The notes: generated from the sequence alone by a model not told the origin. Counted from the stretch's first letter, positions 12,303 through 24,170 are shown. The stretch: DNA of 64,000 nucleotides from Chelonoidis abingdonii (GCF_003597395.2 NC_133770.1:3042721-3106720); one strand, 5' to 3'. Translations and numbers: made by a program.

Positions 12303-12640
12303 AGGACGCCTGGTCTCCAGGTAGGTTCAGGCCTGGGTCTGCGTCTGGGTTGCTGCTGTTTCTCCACTTGTCTCCTGGCTCTCGCTGGTTCACCTGGCTG
12401 CAGAGAGAGGATGAGAGCTGAGAGCCGGCTCAGGGCTCGGTGCAGTGTGCACTGCCTCAGCACCAGTTCAGAGACCTGCCCCGGAGCAGGGCTGGGACAG
12501 GCGACTGGGCTGCCGGCTTTGGAGGGCAGAGAGGTTCCTGTGCAGTTGCGAGAGTTGTAGGACGGTGAAGCTGGTTAGCTATAAGATGGAAACCATGCAG
12601 TTAAGATCCCCTCGGGGGCACTGGGCTCTCTGCAGCCGAT
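12303..12640. repeat. Segmental duplication copy B, left part
   Basis: The second copy of 8986-9304. Differences from copy A are largely single-base gains and losses, plus one short insertion near 12322. Between the two parts of copy B (12640-13114) lies about 470 bp that copy A lacks; copy A has the hAT-like element there instead. Confidence 0.8.
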
Positions 12641-13113
12641 GGTGAAGGCATCTCCCCGTCTCCTGCTGACACTGGCTGGAAGGGCGGGGATTGAAACACG
12701 CTGTAGAGCAGTTAAGTGCGTGCAGCAGGGACATGCGCCCCGCGATGCAGCAGCCTAGTGCATCTGTGCATTCACACGCCCAGCGGCCACATCCTGGCTT
12801 CGCCGGGGACAAGCTCTGAGTCAAAGGGGCAGATGCGGACTTCCCTGGTGTTGCACGCCGTGCTGGGTTGTGACAATCTATCCAACACTGTCCACTCCCT
12901 GAGCTGCCATGGCTATCCGTGTCCCTCAGCCTCTGCATGCAGCGGGGGCACCCATGGGAGAGCCGCCCGTGACAGCACAGAGACAAGGTGAGCACAGAGA
13001 GAAGAAGACAAGAAGTGAACACCCATGAGAACCCTGCAGAAAGGAGAGGACCTCAGCAGCACCCTGCAGGGAAACAGATTGGGTGGGTGATGAAGCAGCA
13101 CACATGGGAATAG

Positions 13114-13952
13114 GGGATTACAGAAAGGCCTTCCCACTAACCTGACCCGGGAGGCAGAATCTGGCGGTCCCCCTGTCCTTCAATGTAAATGTGTTTGTAT
13201 GGAAACACTGGTCAGAACAGGAACAACAACCCACCCGCAAACAACCCCAGCGTCTGCCTGGGCCCTCCTAGGGATCGGTCTGGGGGCTTGCGAGACAGGG
13301 CTTGGAGAGTGGAGACAGTGCACGCTGGCTATTCTTCTGTCTGCGCCCCAGATTCAGGCAGATTCCCATGGCTCAGACTCTGCTCTGGGGGAGGGCAGGA
13401 ATGCCCGTCTGGGGTTCCACAGGTAAGATCCATGTGTTATTTCCAACATTTTAATCTGTCAGCTGTGGCTTTCCCCGCCCATCTGACTCTCCCTCCGGCT
13501 CAGCTTGCTGGCTCTGCACTCCAGTCTCTGGTGCAGAACTTGAGAGATCTGGCCCCCACTCTCTGGTGAGCTCCGTTCCAGCTTCTCAACCTGCCATCAG
13601 AGGAAGAAATAGCATGCCAAGGACAGGTGTTGGAAGGGGTCTCCTGGTTTTTTTGTCTCCTCCTGATTCGCAGTATCGTGATTCCTGGGGTGGAGAGAAT
13701 TCCAACACATTAGGCACGTCTGGTTGCCAAAGTCTGTGTTTTTTGTGCCGCTCACGCCCGCCAGTTTCTCGGACCACACCAGGCAAGGATCAGTCCCGTG
13801 GGGGCAGGCTGGGGTGCGTCTCTTGGCATGGCTGGCGCATTCAACGAGGAACTTGGCGTTGGCACAAGAGGGCGGTGGCAGAGTCCATCAGGCAACAAGA
13901 CGGTAAGGACGGAGGTGAATGGGAGAGCACAGTCAGTCGCCGTCGGAAGTTT
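13114..13952. repeat. Segmental duplication copy B, right part, ending at the assembly gap
   Basis: The second copy of 10738-11545, running directly into the run of N at 13953. Single-base indels are frequent throughout. This is what unpolished long-read sequence at a gap edge looks like; old neutral divergence is the alternative. Confidence 0.8.
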
Positions 13953-14857
13953 NNNNNNNNNNNNNNNNNNNNNNNNNNNNNNNNNNNNNNNNNNNNNNNN
14001 NNNNNNNNNNNNNNNNNNNNNNNNNNNNNNNNNNNNNNNNNNNNNNNNNNNNNNNNNNNNNNNNNNNNNNNNNNNNNNNNNNNNNNNNNNNNNNNNNNNN
14101 NNNNNNNNNNNNNNNNNNNNNNNNNNNNNNNNNNNNNNNNNNNNNNNNNNNNNNNNNNNNNNNNNNNNNNNNNNNNNNNNNNNNNNNNNNNNNNNNNNNN
14201 NNNNNNNNNNNNNNNNNNNNNNNNNNNNNNNNNNNNNNNNNNNNNNNNNNNNNNNNNNNNNNNNNNNNNNNNNNNNNNNNNNNNNNNNNNNNNNNNNNNN
14301 NNNNNNNNNNNNNNNNNNNNNNNNNNNNNNNNNNNNNNNNNNNNNNNNNNNNNNNNNNNNNNNNNNNNNNNNNNNNNNNNNNNNNNNNNNNNNNNNNNNN
14401 NNNNNNNNNNNNNNNNNNNNNNNNNNNNNNNNNNNNNNNNNNNNNNNNNNNNNNNNNNNNNNNNNNNNNNNNNNNNNNNNNNNNNNNNNNNNNNNNNNNN
14501 NNNNNNNNNNNNNNNNNNNNNNNNNNNNNNNNNNNNNNNNNNNNNNNNNNNNNNNNNNNNNNNNNNNNNNNNNNNNNNNNNNNNNNNNNNNNNNNNNNNN
14601 NNNNNNNNNNNNNNNNNNNNNNNNNNNNNNNNNNNNNNNNNNNNNNNNNNNNNNNNNNNNNNNNNNNNNNNNNNNNNNNNNNNNNNNNNNNNNNNNNNNN
14701 NNNNNNNNNNNNNNNNNNNNNNNNNNNNNNNNNNNNNNNNNNNNNNNNNNNNNNNNNNNNNNNNNNNNNNNNNNNNNNNNNNNNNNNNNNNNNNNNNNNN
14801 NNNNNNNNNNNNNNNNNNNNNNNNNNNNNNNNNNNNNNNNNNNNNNNNNNNNNNNNN
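13953..14857. other. Assembly gap (905 N)
   Basis: An uninterrupted run of 905 undetermined bases. The three apparent open frames of 413-484 codons spanning it are translations of N and must not be taken as genes. Confidence 1.
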
Positions 14858-14960
14858 TTTCTCTGGTCTCAGTCTCCCCCCACATCTCTTTGGCCACGGC
14901 TCTTTCTCTGGTCTCAGTCTCCCCCCACATCTCTTTGGCCACGGCTGTTTCTCCAGTCTG
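14858..14960. repeat. 45-bp tandem repeat at the gap edge
   Basis: Units starting TTTCTCTGGTCTCAGTCTCC begin at 14858 and 14903, with a diverged third at 14948; the period is exactly 45 bp. The array begins at the last N, so the gap probably hides more copies and may have formed because this array could not be assembled. Confidence 0.9.
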
Positions 14961-16655
14961 TCCCGCTATGTTTTGGGTTGTTACACCCCCCATGTCTTCA
15001 TTTCCACTTTTCCCAGCTGAATTCCATGGTGGTATTTCTCGCCCTGGTTTCGAATCTCTCTCAGCAACTTTCTGTCATTTCCTCTTTCCTCGTTAGTGTT
15101 TGTGACTCCTTCCAGTTTAGTGTCCCGTGGAGATCTTGTGAACAGACTGGTCACACACCTCTCTAGGGCACCCCGCTGGCTCTTCAGTCAGATCGGACCT
15201 AATCCCAAACCCTGCAATGCCCACTGGACGCCTCTCCAGCCCTTAGCACCCCACCCTATGTCGTTACCCTCGATTTATGGGCCTGCCCAGCTGATTTTCT
15301 GTCTACCTAATGCGTTTATAAAGCTCTGAGAGAATCATTCGACGCATTCCCTTCGCTCACCAGCGATGAATTTGACCTAGTGCAGCAATCATCAGCCTAC
15401 GTAACTATGACGTCTTCAGAAACCCTTCTGGCTCTGCTGTCCCCTAGATACCTGCTGTAAGGGTTTGCAAGGTCTGGGCTGTGCCCCAGCCATTAAACCA
15501 TCCCCAGCAGTACCCCTGCTTCGTGTGCCAGATGCCCCAGGCTCACACTTTCCCACCAGGGTAAGGCCATGCTGCCTCAGCACCTCCTGGACGGGCCTTC
15601 GGGCTCCAGCAGCTCCTGTTTATCCCCACGGCTCTCCACCGCTAGTCCAACTGACTGCAGAGCCCTGAGCGAGGCTGTTCCTCGGCGGGGAGCAGTGCAC
15701 CCCTCTTCCCCGTAGGGAGCTGGGGAGAGGTAACTCACTCTAGGAGTTAACGTGGGTCATTGAGGCTTCCACTGTCCCTGAAGGGGTTTCCATTCCCCTC
15801 AGCTGAGTCCAGGCCAGCCAGCCCTAGAGGCCCTGTGTCTCAGACCCCTAACCCTGATCTCCCATGGCCCAGAGAGAGCAGCAACTCCTTCCCCCCAGGA
15901 TATGACCATGCCAAGCGGCTAGTCCAGAGTCACACTGATAGTTCATAAAAACATTACAGCAAATTCCTACTCTATGCTCCCTGCCTCGCTTTCCTCTCAT
16001 GGTTCTGCAGTTTGGAGACCCAGACAGCAACTGAGGCCGGATGTGCATTTGCAGAGCTGGGTGGGGAGATGGGGGGGGGGGTCACTCACCAGCTGGCATG
16101 TGGGCCCCAGCCTGGACTAGCAGGGGGGCTGCAGGTGAGCGCTGAGGTATGTGAGCCGTGGGTAAAACCTGGGAGTGCAAAAAGCCATTTGGGGCAAGGG
16201 AAAGGGGCTCCCTCAATCTCATTCCCCCCTCCCACTCACACCACTATCCGCCCTTCACCAAGTGCCTGATGAAATGTTTGCCCATTGCACAAGCCCTGAC
16301 CTGAGCAAGGGGAAACCCCAGTCACACAAACATGTTTTCAGCAGGGCCCTCCCCAGCTCAGCCAAGAGGGGGTGGAGAGGGGAAGGGGGCTGTCAGCCAA
16401 GCAGTGGGTGAAGCATGTGGCTAACCCTTGATCGGGATGTTCTGTTCCACAGCCGCTGTCAGCTCCATTCCTGCCCCTGGCACACCAGCCCTGCTCCATC
16501 CCTCGAAGGCCTGACTCGGTGGGACAGGCCCAGCCAGGGACCAGTCTGCCCCACTGCTGTGCCCAATGTCTGTTCCCTCCCCGTCAGCCGCAGTGTCACT
16601 GCCTGCTCCGACTCCCAGCGGCCCTGCGGGCAGTCTGCCCCCGCCCGTCTGCGTC
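14961..16655. other. Intergenic sequence, no gene recognised
   Basis: Short frames on both strands have no recognisable product. There is a homopolymer run of G at about 16071-16081. No conserved element that I can name. Confidence 0.4.
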
Positions 16656-16656
16656 T

Positions 16657-16866
16657 GCACTAGACACGCCACAGCGGCACAGTTGTAGATAGCGACGGGA
16701 GGGGTCCTTCCATCACTGGTCTGAGAGGCAGGAGCTGGGTCAATGCACCAATAGTGCTGCCTACCCAGGGGCTGTCCCATTAACTCTGTCCCACAGAGCA
16801 GGACAGATTTCACTGCCCTGAACAATACCGTTAGGTCAGCCTAACTTTGTAGTGGAGACTAGCCCT
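16657..16866. mobile_element. Degenerate MITE
   Basis: The segment from CACTAGACACGCCACAG to GTAGTGGAGACTAGCCCTA resembles reptile DNA-transposon copies whose ends read roughly 'gtgtagacac...' and 'gtgtagacaagccct'. The inverted ends are eroded. The identification is by recalled family resemblance and is only moderate. Confidence 0.4.
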
Positions 16867-18075
16867 AAAACTTGCTTCCAAGTCATGGGCAGGGAGTATC
16901 TCCCCCCATAGGGCCGCCTGGAGCAATAGGGACCATGTGGGTCTCTCCCAAGGCCCGTGGGCATTATAGGAGTTATTCGTTTAATTTGCGGTGCCTATGG
17001 CTGTGCCAGGCACTGCACAGAAGACTCCTAAGACACAAGCCCTGCCCCAAGGAGTGTCCCATCTATGCCAAGGGCTCCCAAACGAAGCCAGAACCCGTAC
17101 AGCTCTCCCACTTTCAGTGGAGCTGGGCCAGTTTACACCAGCAGAGGATTTGGCCAGTCTTCTCATGGCCATCCCTTGTCAGCTGTGTGCTTTCTCAGCT
17201 GGGGAATAGGCAGCAGCCTGTGACCCACACAAAGCTATCCTCCATCAACCGACCAGGGATCTGCAAACCACTGCCTGAGAACCACTGAGCCGAGCAGAGG
17301 GACAGTGGCCAAGTGAGGGTGTAACAGTGTGAGGAGGGGAAGGGGGCAGGTCAAGGGGTACTCGGGTGAAGCAGACAGGGCTCCTGCTGGGTCCCATGTT
17401 GCTCTTACAGTGCAGGGGGAGCATGTTTCCTCCTTGTAAGGGCTGCTCGGGGGGCATGGCTCCAGCAAGTAGAAAGGCTTCACAGCCAGGCTGTGGGAGG
17501 ACACTGGAAGGCCGGGGCGGGGGGGTGAGGGGTGAAGGAAGGCTCTGGAGGACAGTGGCACTGGCTGATCGGACAGGACGGGACAATTCCAGCTGAGACG
17601 AGGCCAGAGACACAGGCAGGGCTGGGTGAGGAGTGCCCAGAAAAGCAGGACAAGGAGTTTGAGCTGCAGGGCGATGGGGGGACCAGGGGAGAGATTCTTG
17701 GCCAGGGGCAAGGGGGAAAGCTGCAGGAGAGTGAGGCTTTGGCAGCCACGATTTGGGGGAGTGGGAGGGGGCAGTGTCTGCAGGTCTCCAAGAGGAGGTG
17801 CCTTATTCTTTTCTCTTGTAATTTAGGCAGCTGAGCTGCTCCAACCAAAGGCCTCCCAATGTCACCCCCTTCGTCTCTGCTTCTCCTCCCCAAGCTGACG
17901 TCAGCTGCCCCATTCCTACTTTTACAATCAGCATTTTGCAGTGTGCTTCCTCACCATCCCAGATCCCAGCTTGCACTTGGAGCGGGAGCGCAGCAGGAAA
18001 GCGATGGACACAACCAACAGACCCCAGGGGATGTTGTCAGCAGTGCTGGGGTAGCCGTGTGGGTCCCAGGCTCCG

Positions 18076-18262
18076 AGACACACAAGGTGGGGGAAGGAAT
18101 AGCTTTTACTGGGCCAGCTTCTGTTGGTGAGAGAGAAGCTTTTGAGCCACCCAGAGCTGTTCTGCAGATCCGCACCCAGAGCTCGGAGCGGCTCAAAAGC
18201 TTCTCTGTCACCGACATAAGCTGGTCCAATAAGAGACATCGCCTCCCCCACCCTGTCTCTCT
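18076..18262. mobile_element. Foldback element with arms of about 65 bp
   Basis: The left arm (CACAAGGTGGGGGAAGGAAT ... GAGAGAAGCTTTTGAGCC) pairs with the right arm (GGCTCAAAAGCTTCTCTGTC ... CGCCTCCCCCACCCTGTCTC). The loop is only about 45 bp. Same family as 5736-5905. It would form a long hairpin in single-stranded DNA or RNA. Non-coding. Confidence 0.75.
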
Positions 18263-18311
18263 AAAACCCTAGAGTAGAGAAGCAAATCACACTGTTAGTG
18301 ACCAGGAAGGA

Positions 18312-18362
18312 GAAAAACACACACACACACACACTCTGTCTCTTTCTCTCTGTGTGTGTGTG
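18312..18362. repeat. Compound dinucleotide microsatellite
   Basis: (CA)n passes into CT-rich sequence and then (TG)n, within about 50 bp. Confidence 0.9.
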
Positions 18363-18691
18363 ATGCTTCCAAGTATTGCCCGTTGCCACAGGCAGGACGC
18401 TGGAGGAGCTGGATTAATTGTCTGAGCTGGTACAGCCAACGCTGTGTTCCTGGGGGAGGGGGCGTAAAGTCCTTTGGTTCAGGAAGATCCCAGTGTTGGT
18501 GAGAAGCTAGCACCTGCGGGCTCAGGCCTGGGAGCACGGCTGCCCCTCGCTGGCTCCACGATCCAGGCCGTGTCTCGCTGCACACCCGCACCCAGAACCT
18601 CCGCTTCTTTTGAATATCGAACCCGAATCCTCTGCGGGTCGATGGGTGGGGTCCCTGGTCCCCCTCTCCCACTGTCCCCCCGTATCATTGC

Positions 18692-18832
18692 TCAGGCCTG
18701 CCCCTCCCCCACAGTACAAACCTCTGTCTCTCCTACCGCATCTTCCACCTCCGTCAAGTCCCCCAGGTCGGCCCCGGCCACCGCCACAAGGGTGAGCGCA
18801 GCCGCTAAACCCACCAGCAGCCAGAGCCTCAT
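18692..18832 (-). CDS. Candidate small secreted protein or first coding exon (46 codons)
   Basis: On the minus strand an ATG at 18832 (context TGCAGGATGA) opens 46 codons. Residues 1-20 form a textbook signal peptide: Met-Arg, then a hydrophobic core LWLLVGLAAALTLVAVAG. A favourable signal peptidase site (AGA/DLG) follows, and then an acidic segment (DLGDLTEVED). The frame is open upstream of this ATG, but the upstream part does not look like protein. A donor-like GAG/GTTTGT at about 18721 and an acceptor-like CCCGCAG at 18632 would define a 90-bp intron, so this could be the first exon of a longer secreted peptide. An AP-1-like TGAGTCA lies on the same strand upstream, at about 19026-19032. 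I do not recognise the protein. A chance signal-like frame is a real alternative. Confidence 0.3.
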   Translation of the reverse strand: MRLWLLVGLAAALTLVAVAGADLGDLTEVEDAVGETEVCTVGEGQA

Positions 18833-19459
18833 CCTGCACTGGGCTTGGTCCACCTGCAGGTGCAGCTTCTCCAACAGCCTCACAGACTGTCCTGCTGGAG
18901 GGCGATGCAATGTCGTAACCCTCGCACGGACCTTGACTGTTGGATCCCAGCTCCCAGGCAACCTGCCTAACAGCTTGGGCTCCTGCCTGTCCTTACACGT
19001 TACCTTCCTGCTCCTGATAGGCCGCTGACTCATCCAGCCAGCCCCTCAATAAGGGAGAGCCAGACCTGTGAGCGAGCCAGGGCAGAGGCGACTGAACAGC
19101 CCCTTTCGGGAGAGATGGAAACAGAGTCAGCAGCTCCCCCGGCAGGTTGCTCATAGGGCGCTGACGAAGGGGGCAATGGGGCAGCCCTTCACTTCAGCAG
19201 GAGCTGTCCAGAGCAGAGCTCCAGTAAATATTCCAAACCCACGGGGCCAAAGTCCCAAGCCCTGGCACCTCCTGCAGGGCTGAAGCCCTGAGAACCCCCT
19301 CCCCACAGGTGAATCCAGACCCCCAGCCCCACTACCCCACCACAAGGCAGAAGTTCCCCCTCACAAGCCTAACAGCCGAAGCCTGGAGCTCCCCAGCCCC
19401 ACTGGGCCCTGGGATTTTTATAATACTGGTGGGAGGGGGCTCTGGGAAATACTCCGTGA

Positions 19460-20258
19460 CAGTGGTCCTCAAACTTTTTTTCGCAGGCCACTTGAAAATT
19501 GCTGACAGTCTCAGCAGACCACTTAACGATCTTTACAAATGTTGTTTGTGCCATTAGCTAACTACTGTAAAGCGCTTTGGATTAAAGTGCTATATAAAAA
19601 AAATTAACTTTTTTTGTTCTATAAATAAAACTCATAGTTTAATATCAGTAGTTTTACCTTTCTAATGTGATGGATATGCCCTCTCTTCGCTACCACAGCA
19701 GCTGCCAAGCTGGGGCTGGGAAGGTGGGGGGGGTCTCTCCCTCTCTTCCCCACTGTGGCAGCCCCTGAGCTGGGGCTGGGAAGGTGAGGGGGTCTCTCTC
19801 TCTCTCCCCCACTGTGGTAGCCCCCAGACTGGGGCTGGGAAGGGGGTGTGTCTCTCCCTCTCTCCCTCATGGCAGCAGCCCCTGAGCTGGGGCTGGGAAG
19901 GAGGGCCATTTCTCCCCAGCAGCCCCTGGAGCTGGGAAAAGTCACCTCTTTCTCTGGCTGCCGCAGCCCTGCACATCCCAAATTCCCCCCACCCCCTCAT
20001 CTTACCCCACTGCCCCCTCCCACCTACCCCCTATTCCCCCCCAAGTCCGCCACCTCACCTTACATGTGCGTCTTCTCAAGGGTCCAGGCACCTAATTAGT
20101 GGAGCCATACCTGCGCGCTCCACTAATGAGGTGGGTGGCCCTTCATTGTCTCATGTGTGGCCACTCAGGCACGCACCTTAGAGGGAACTATCCATGGACC
20201 AGCTGAATGGAGCTCGCAGACCACTGGTGGTCCATGGACCTCAGTTTGAGAACCTCTG
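19460..20258. mobile_element. hAT-family non-autonomous DNA transposon
   Basis: The termini CAGTGGTCCTCAAACTTTT and, at the right, CAGTTTGAGAACCTCTG form an inverted repeat of the hAT/Charlie type. The flanking 8-mers CTCCGTGA and GTCTATGA match at five positions, and two of the three mismatches fit CpG decay. The interior has no transposase and contains a GGGGCTGGGAAGG-based tandem at about 19695-19905. Confidence 0.8.
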
Positions 20259-20259
20259 G

Positions 20260-23160
20260 TCTATGAGAATTTATGCCCTCGGTGTGGGGCTCAGCTAGGC
20301 CCACAGGTCTGGGTTCTGGAGAAGGGCATGTGCTGGCCATTGACGCTCAGGGAGTGGGGTGGGTGGACAGGTCTCCCCGGAAGGAACGAAGGGAATGTGG
20401 GCGAGGGTGCAGGGGGATGGGGAAAGCCCTGTGGCTTTGGAGTGGGGCCTGGCGGAGGCGGAAAGGGGGCATGGGGGCTCCCCTCCCCAATGGAGTCGCC
20501 TTCATTTCCATAGGCTCCTGCTGCAGGTGATGGTACAGTCTGGAGCTTGCCCTTGTCTCTACCGGACAGCGGGTAACTTGGCATCTTCCCCACAGTCGGG
20601 CCCCAAGCGCTTTGCAGACAGATTGGCCTGTTACAGTCACACCCTGTCCTGCAGCATCTCCTGCTTCGCCTCTCAGAGGGTCGAGCCCTGGGGCGCCATG
20701 GCAGGAGAAGTGCAGCCTCGGTGGGAAGCAGGGCCTGCCTCTGCGCTCCCTCCTCCCGCAAGATGCCTGCCTCCCCCTGTACTAACCAAGCCAGCAGCAT
20801 CCTCCGGCTGGGCTGCAGCAGGGCGGACACCAGAGACCCACATCCAGCCCAGAATACTGCTCAGCTCAGGAGGCCTGAGACTGCACCACGCTGCCCGCGG
20901 ACCGGCCCAGCTCTGCTCTGTGTCACGCCAAAGGCGATGGAGTTACAGCAGGCTGGGATGGGGGAGGAAGGCAGGGACTCCAGGAGGCAGGGTTTGAAAA
21001 GAAAGGCAAACAGGTGGCCTCACAACAAGAGGTTTGGCAAAGACACTCAATGAATGGCTGTAAGCATGAGGTGCTCTGAAGAGGAAAGTGCAGGTGTCTA
21101 CACAGGAGGAAGATCACGAGGAGGCCACAGAGTTGGGGCCAAATCAGAAAAGCAGGAGTGGGAGAAACCTGCACATCAGCACGTGCTCTCCTCTCCTTGG
21201 GCCCAGCAGTGTTAGCGGCACAAGTCCCGTGGGTCTCTCCCCGAGTATCGGTAGCACTGGAGAGCGTGGGGTGCCTGCCAGAAGGGAAGCAAGCGCTGAG
21301 CAGAGCAGAGGGACAGCCTGTGTGGTGATACAAGTTCACGGGGTGTGTGGAGGGTGGCGGTGACTCAGCTCACCCCCTCCAGGGAGTTGCTATGTGTCAC
21401 CAATTTACCGCCGATTTACTCCCCATGGCTGCATTTTCTGGTGTGTGTCCCAGTTCCCAGTGTCAGTTTTTTCCTGCCTCTCCTGAATCCCCTTCGGGGC
21501 CCACCAGCTGCAGGTCTGCGGGGAGAGTTAATTTAGTATCACGTGGCCCAGTGACACAGGTGGAATTCCTAGGGGTTGCAGAGTTGTGGGGCTGAGCGTG
21601 AGGCCATCCTGCGCCTTGCGGACAAACTGAACCAGAGCAAAGCTGCCTTGCTCTTTGGAGCTGGGAAGACCCCTCTGCTGAGGATCTTAATTCAGGTGAG
21701 GGCTGGGGGGGCTGCTCTCCTCCCCCAGCTGCTTCTCACAGGCAAGAGAATAATGAAGATGGCTGTGACAGGCCCCTAACTGTGAGCTCGGCATGAAAGG
21801 CCAGTGCAAATCCTGCCCTTCCTGAATCAAACCCACCCCTTTGCTCAGAATCCCAAAGTGCCTCTTTGGCGGGCAGCACAGCGCCTGTGCCCCAAAGTGC
21901 CAGCATACAGGGAATGCATTTCCCATCTCCAAGGGTAAGTCAGTTCCATCAGATCCCAGCTCCTGGGTTTCTCCAAACAGGGACCAGTCCAACACATGGT
22001 GGGAAGTGGGTCAAAAGACAACTTGCATGGTTGCCATTTGCTAGAAGATTAAAGCGAATGGCAACAGACCTCGATTAATGAGATTGCAAAAACTGTATTC
22101 AGTGTGTCAGTGCCCTGCTAGTGCCGCAACGGTTTGTATTTTTCTCACTTATCTGGGAAGCTGCTACAACCAATTTTCCCCTTGTGCCCTGATAATCCCT
22201 GACCCACAGCTCTTCCCTTCAGTCCAGCCAGGATAAAATATCCAGTCTGGAAACTGGGCGCTCTGTTGATGGGACAGAGAAGGACAAATTGCACTCACAG
22301 CCTGCTCTGTAGTCAGCTGTAAATTTGTTTCACACTGTAGGTTTTTCTCTTGCACCACAGGTTTTGTGTATTCTTACTGCTGGTGCTCCCACGCGGCCCG
22401 TTCCCCCAGCAAGGAATCCATGAGGGTGAATTGTTCACAGCATGAAGGCACTGAGCCAGCATCCACCGTGCCAGATTCCCCAGTGGGAAAGCCACTGCAG
22501 AGATTCTAGGAGCGAGATCGACAGGGTCAGAGTGGTGGGAAGGGAGATATTGGAGCCATAGCATCTGGGATGGACGGGCCTGGGGAAGGATGTAATTTAG
22601 TTAATAATTAACTGGAAACATTTACAGCCATCTTAGGGAATCAGTTCAGAAGTGCCTGGGCCTTATGATTTTTTTAACCAGTTTCAGAAACTTATTTTAA
22701 AAGTTGCTTGTTTCGGAGGGCTGTTGAAATCAGTGGAAAGGCTGTTACTGATTTCTAGCAGCTTTGGATCAGCCGTGGGTCAACTGCTCTAATGAGGGAA
22801 CAACAAGGTTAAAGTCACTGTATGGGATGAAACAAAGACTATCAGGAATCCGTTGTTCCACTGAGTTCCCACATTGAGTCACGCCATTCTGCAGCCACCA
22901 GTGGTGCACACGCAGCACCTGTGACGGCCACACCTGAGTCTCAACCAGGAGGGAGCCTTTAAGAAAACCACAAACATCATGAAACTTGTGATAAAATTGC
23001 AAGAGTTGACAACACTATGTTTGCAACAACATAAAACCTGCTCTTGCTTAAAGATGCACAAGCATTCTTGTGACCACTGGTGTCAGCAGGCAGCTGACAG
23101 GTCCAGCAGTTTAATCATTAGAAACTTGTCCTTCCTCCTTAGCCATAAGGAGTTCATCTA
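20260..23160. other. Intergenic sequence, no gene recognised
   Basis: About 2.9 kb with many short overlapping frames and no domain, splice-bounded exon or delimited repeat that I can support. Confidence 0.4.
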
Positions 23161-23166
23161 CCAGTC

Positions 23167-23290
23167 CTCATAGACTCATAGACTTTCAGGTCAGAAGGGA
23201 CCATCATGATCATCTAGTCTGACCTCCTGCGCATTGCAGGCCACAGAACCTCACCCACCCACTCCTGCCAGAATCCATCTCCTGATCTGA
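23167..23290 (-). mobile_element. CR1 LINE 3' end, minus orientation
   Basis: Starts with the inverse of the CR1 tail (CTCATAGACTCATAGACTTT), followed by GGTCAGAAGGGACCATCATG and TCTAGTCTGACCTCCTGC. This is the reverse complement of the CR1 3' terminus seen in plus orientation at about 23890-23950. A 5'-truncated retroposed copy. Confidence 0.9.
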
Positions 23291-23529
23291 AACCTGGTTG
23301 TGTCAGTCTCCAGATTTTGGAATGGACCAAATGTTATCAGAGTTGGTTGCAACACTACCTTTGTTGATTCAGCTCAGGGAGACTTGCTTAGAGATTGGAT
23401 ACGTGGAAGGACCAGTTCAGTGTATTTTCGGAAAGGCAATAATTAATAAACTGGACTGACCTGGCCATTTCAACAACTTTTAACAGTATTTTTGGTTGCA
23501 GTTTCATTTACATAGACACTCAAGTTAAG

Positions 23530-23705
23530 CGTGTTCATCTAAATGTCTTAACCATTGAATAGCTGAGGGAAAAGCATTGTGCAAGGCCATGGGAGAACCA
23601 GGCAGCCCTTCCCGATGGCTGCAGCCTGCAGATATATGATCTAGGTGTTCTAACTGGCCACAGTGGCAAAGAGGAGAGTCATGGCTGCCCCACTCTGAGG
23701 CATTT
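23530..23705 (-). mobile_element. LINE polymerase C-terminal fragment with a CCHC-like knuckle
   Basis: A minus-strand frame of 61 codons contains SPLCHCGQLEHLDHI followed by a downstream Cys-x-x-x-Glu, then LHNAFPSAIQWLRHLD. The C-x-C-G ... H-I ... C spacing followed by 'LHN-A...W-L--LD' is characteristic of the region after the reverse transcriptase domain in some non-LTR retrotransposons. The frame is short and isolated, so this is a dead fragment. The clade is not determined; it differs from the CR1 3' ends nearby. Confidence 0.5.
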
Positions 23706-23714
23706 GTCACATCA

Positions 23715-23950
23715 GCACATTCTTTAACTGTGAGGGGAATTAACAGTTGGAATAATTTACCTAGGGATACGGTGGATTCTCTGTCACCTGAAGATGGTAA
23801 CTCAAGACTGGCTAACTTCTAAAAGATCTGCACTAGCTCAGACAGCTGGGGTGGACTCGATGCAGAAATTACGGGAGGTTCTTTGGCATGTGTCATGCAG
23901 GAGGTCAGACAAGATGATCATAATGGTCCCTTCTGGCCTTAAACACTATG
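23715..23950 (+). mobile_element. CR1 LINE 3' end, plus orientation
   Basis: Contains GGAGGTCAGACAAGATGATC and ATAATGGTCCCTTCTGGCCTT, the conserved CR1 3' terminal region. It is preceded by a decayed C-terminal coding part ('ggaataatttacctagggat'). Abuts the LINE fragment described at 23530-23705. Confidence 0.85.
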
Positions 23951-24059
23951 AAAGCCGGCCAGCCGTACAGACAGGTGTCTCCCTTAGACAATGTCCCTGC
24001 CCCAGAGGAGCTCAAAGCTGTCTAAGGGAGACAGGAGAATGTTTTTATGTAGCTACATC

Positions 24060-24170
24060 TGGGTAATTAATGAATTGAATTTATTAAATTTAATGAATTG
24101 TATTCATTAATTATTTGAATTAATGAAGTCATTAATTGTATTCCTTAAATTGTATTTAATGAATTGTAAA
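24060..24170. repeat. AT-rich (attaatgaattg)n low-complexity tract
   Basis: Irregular repetition of TTAATGAATTG and AATTGTATT with internal palindromes, about 110 bp. Confidence 0.7.

Noticed and set aside
13566..15166. Open frames of 413-484 codons across the N run
   Set aside because: They consist mostly of undetermined bases translated as X.
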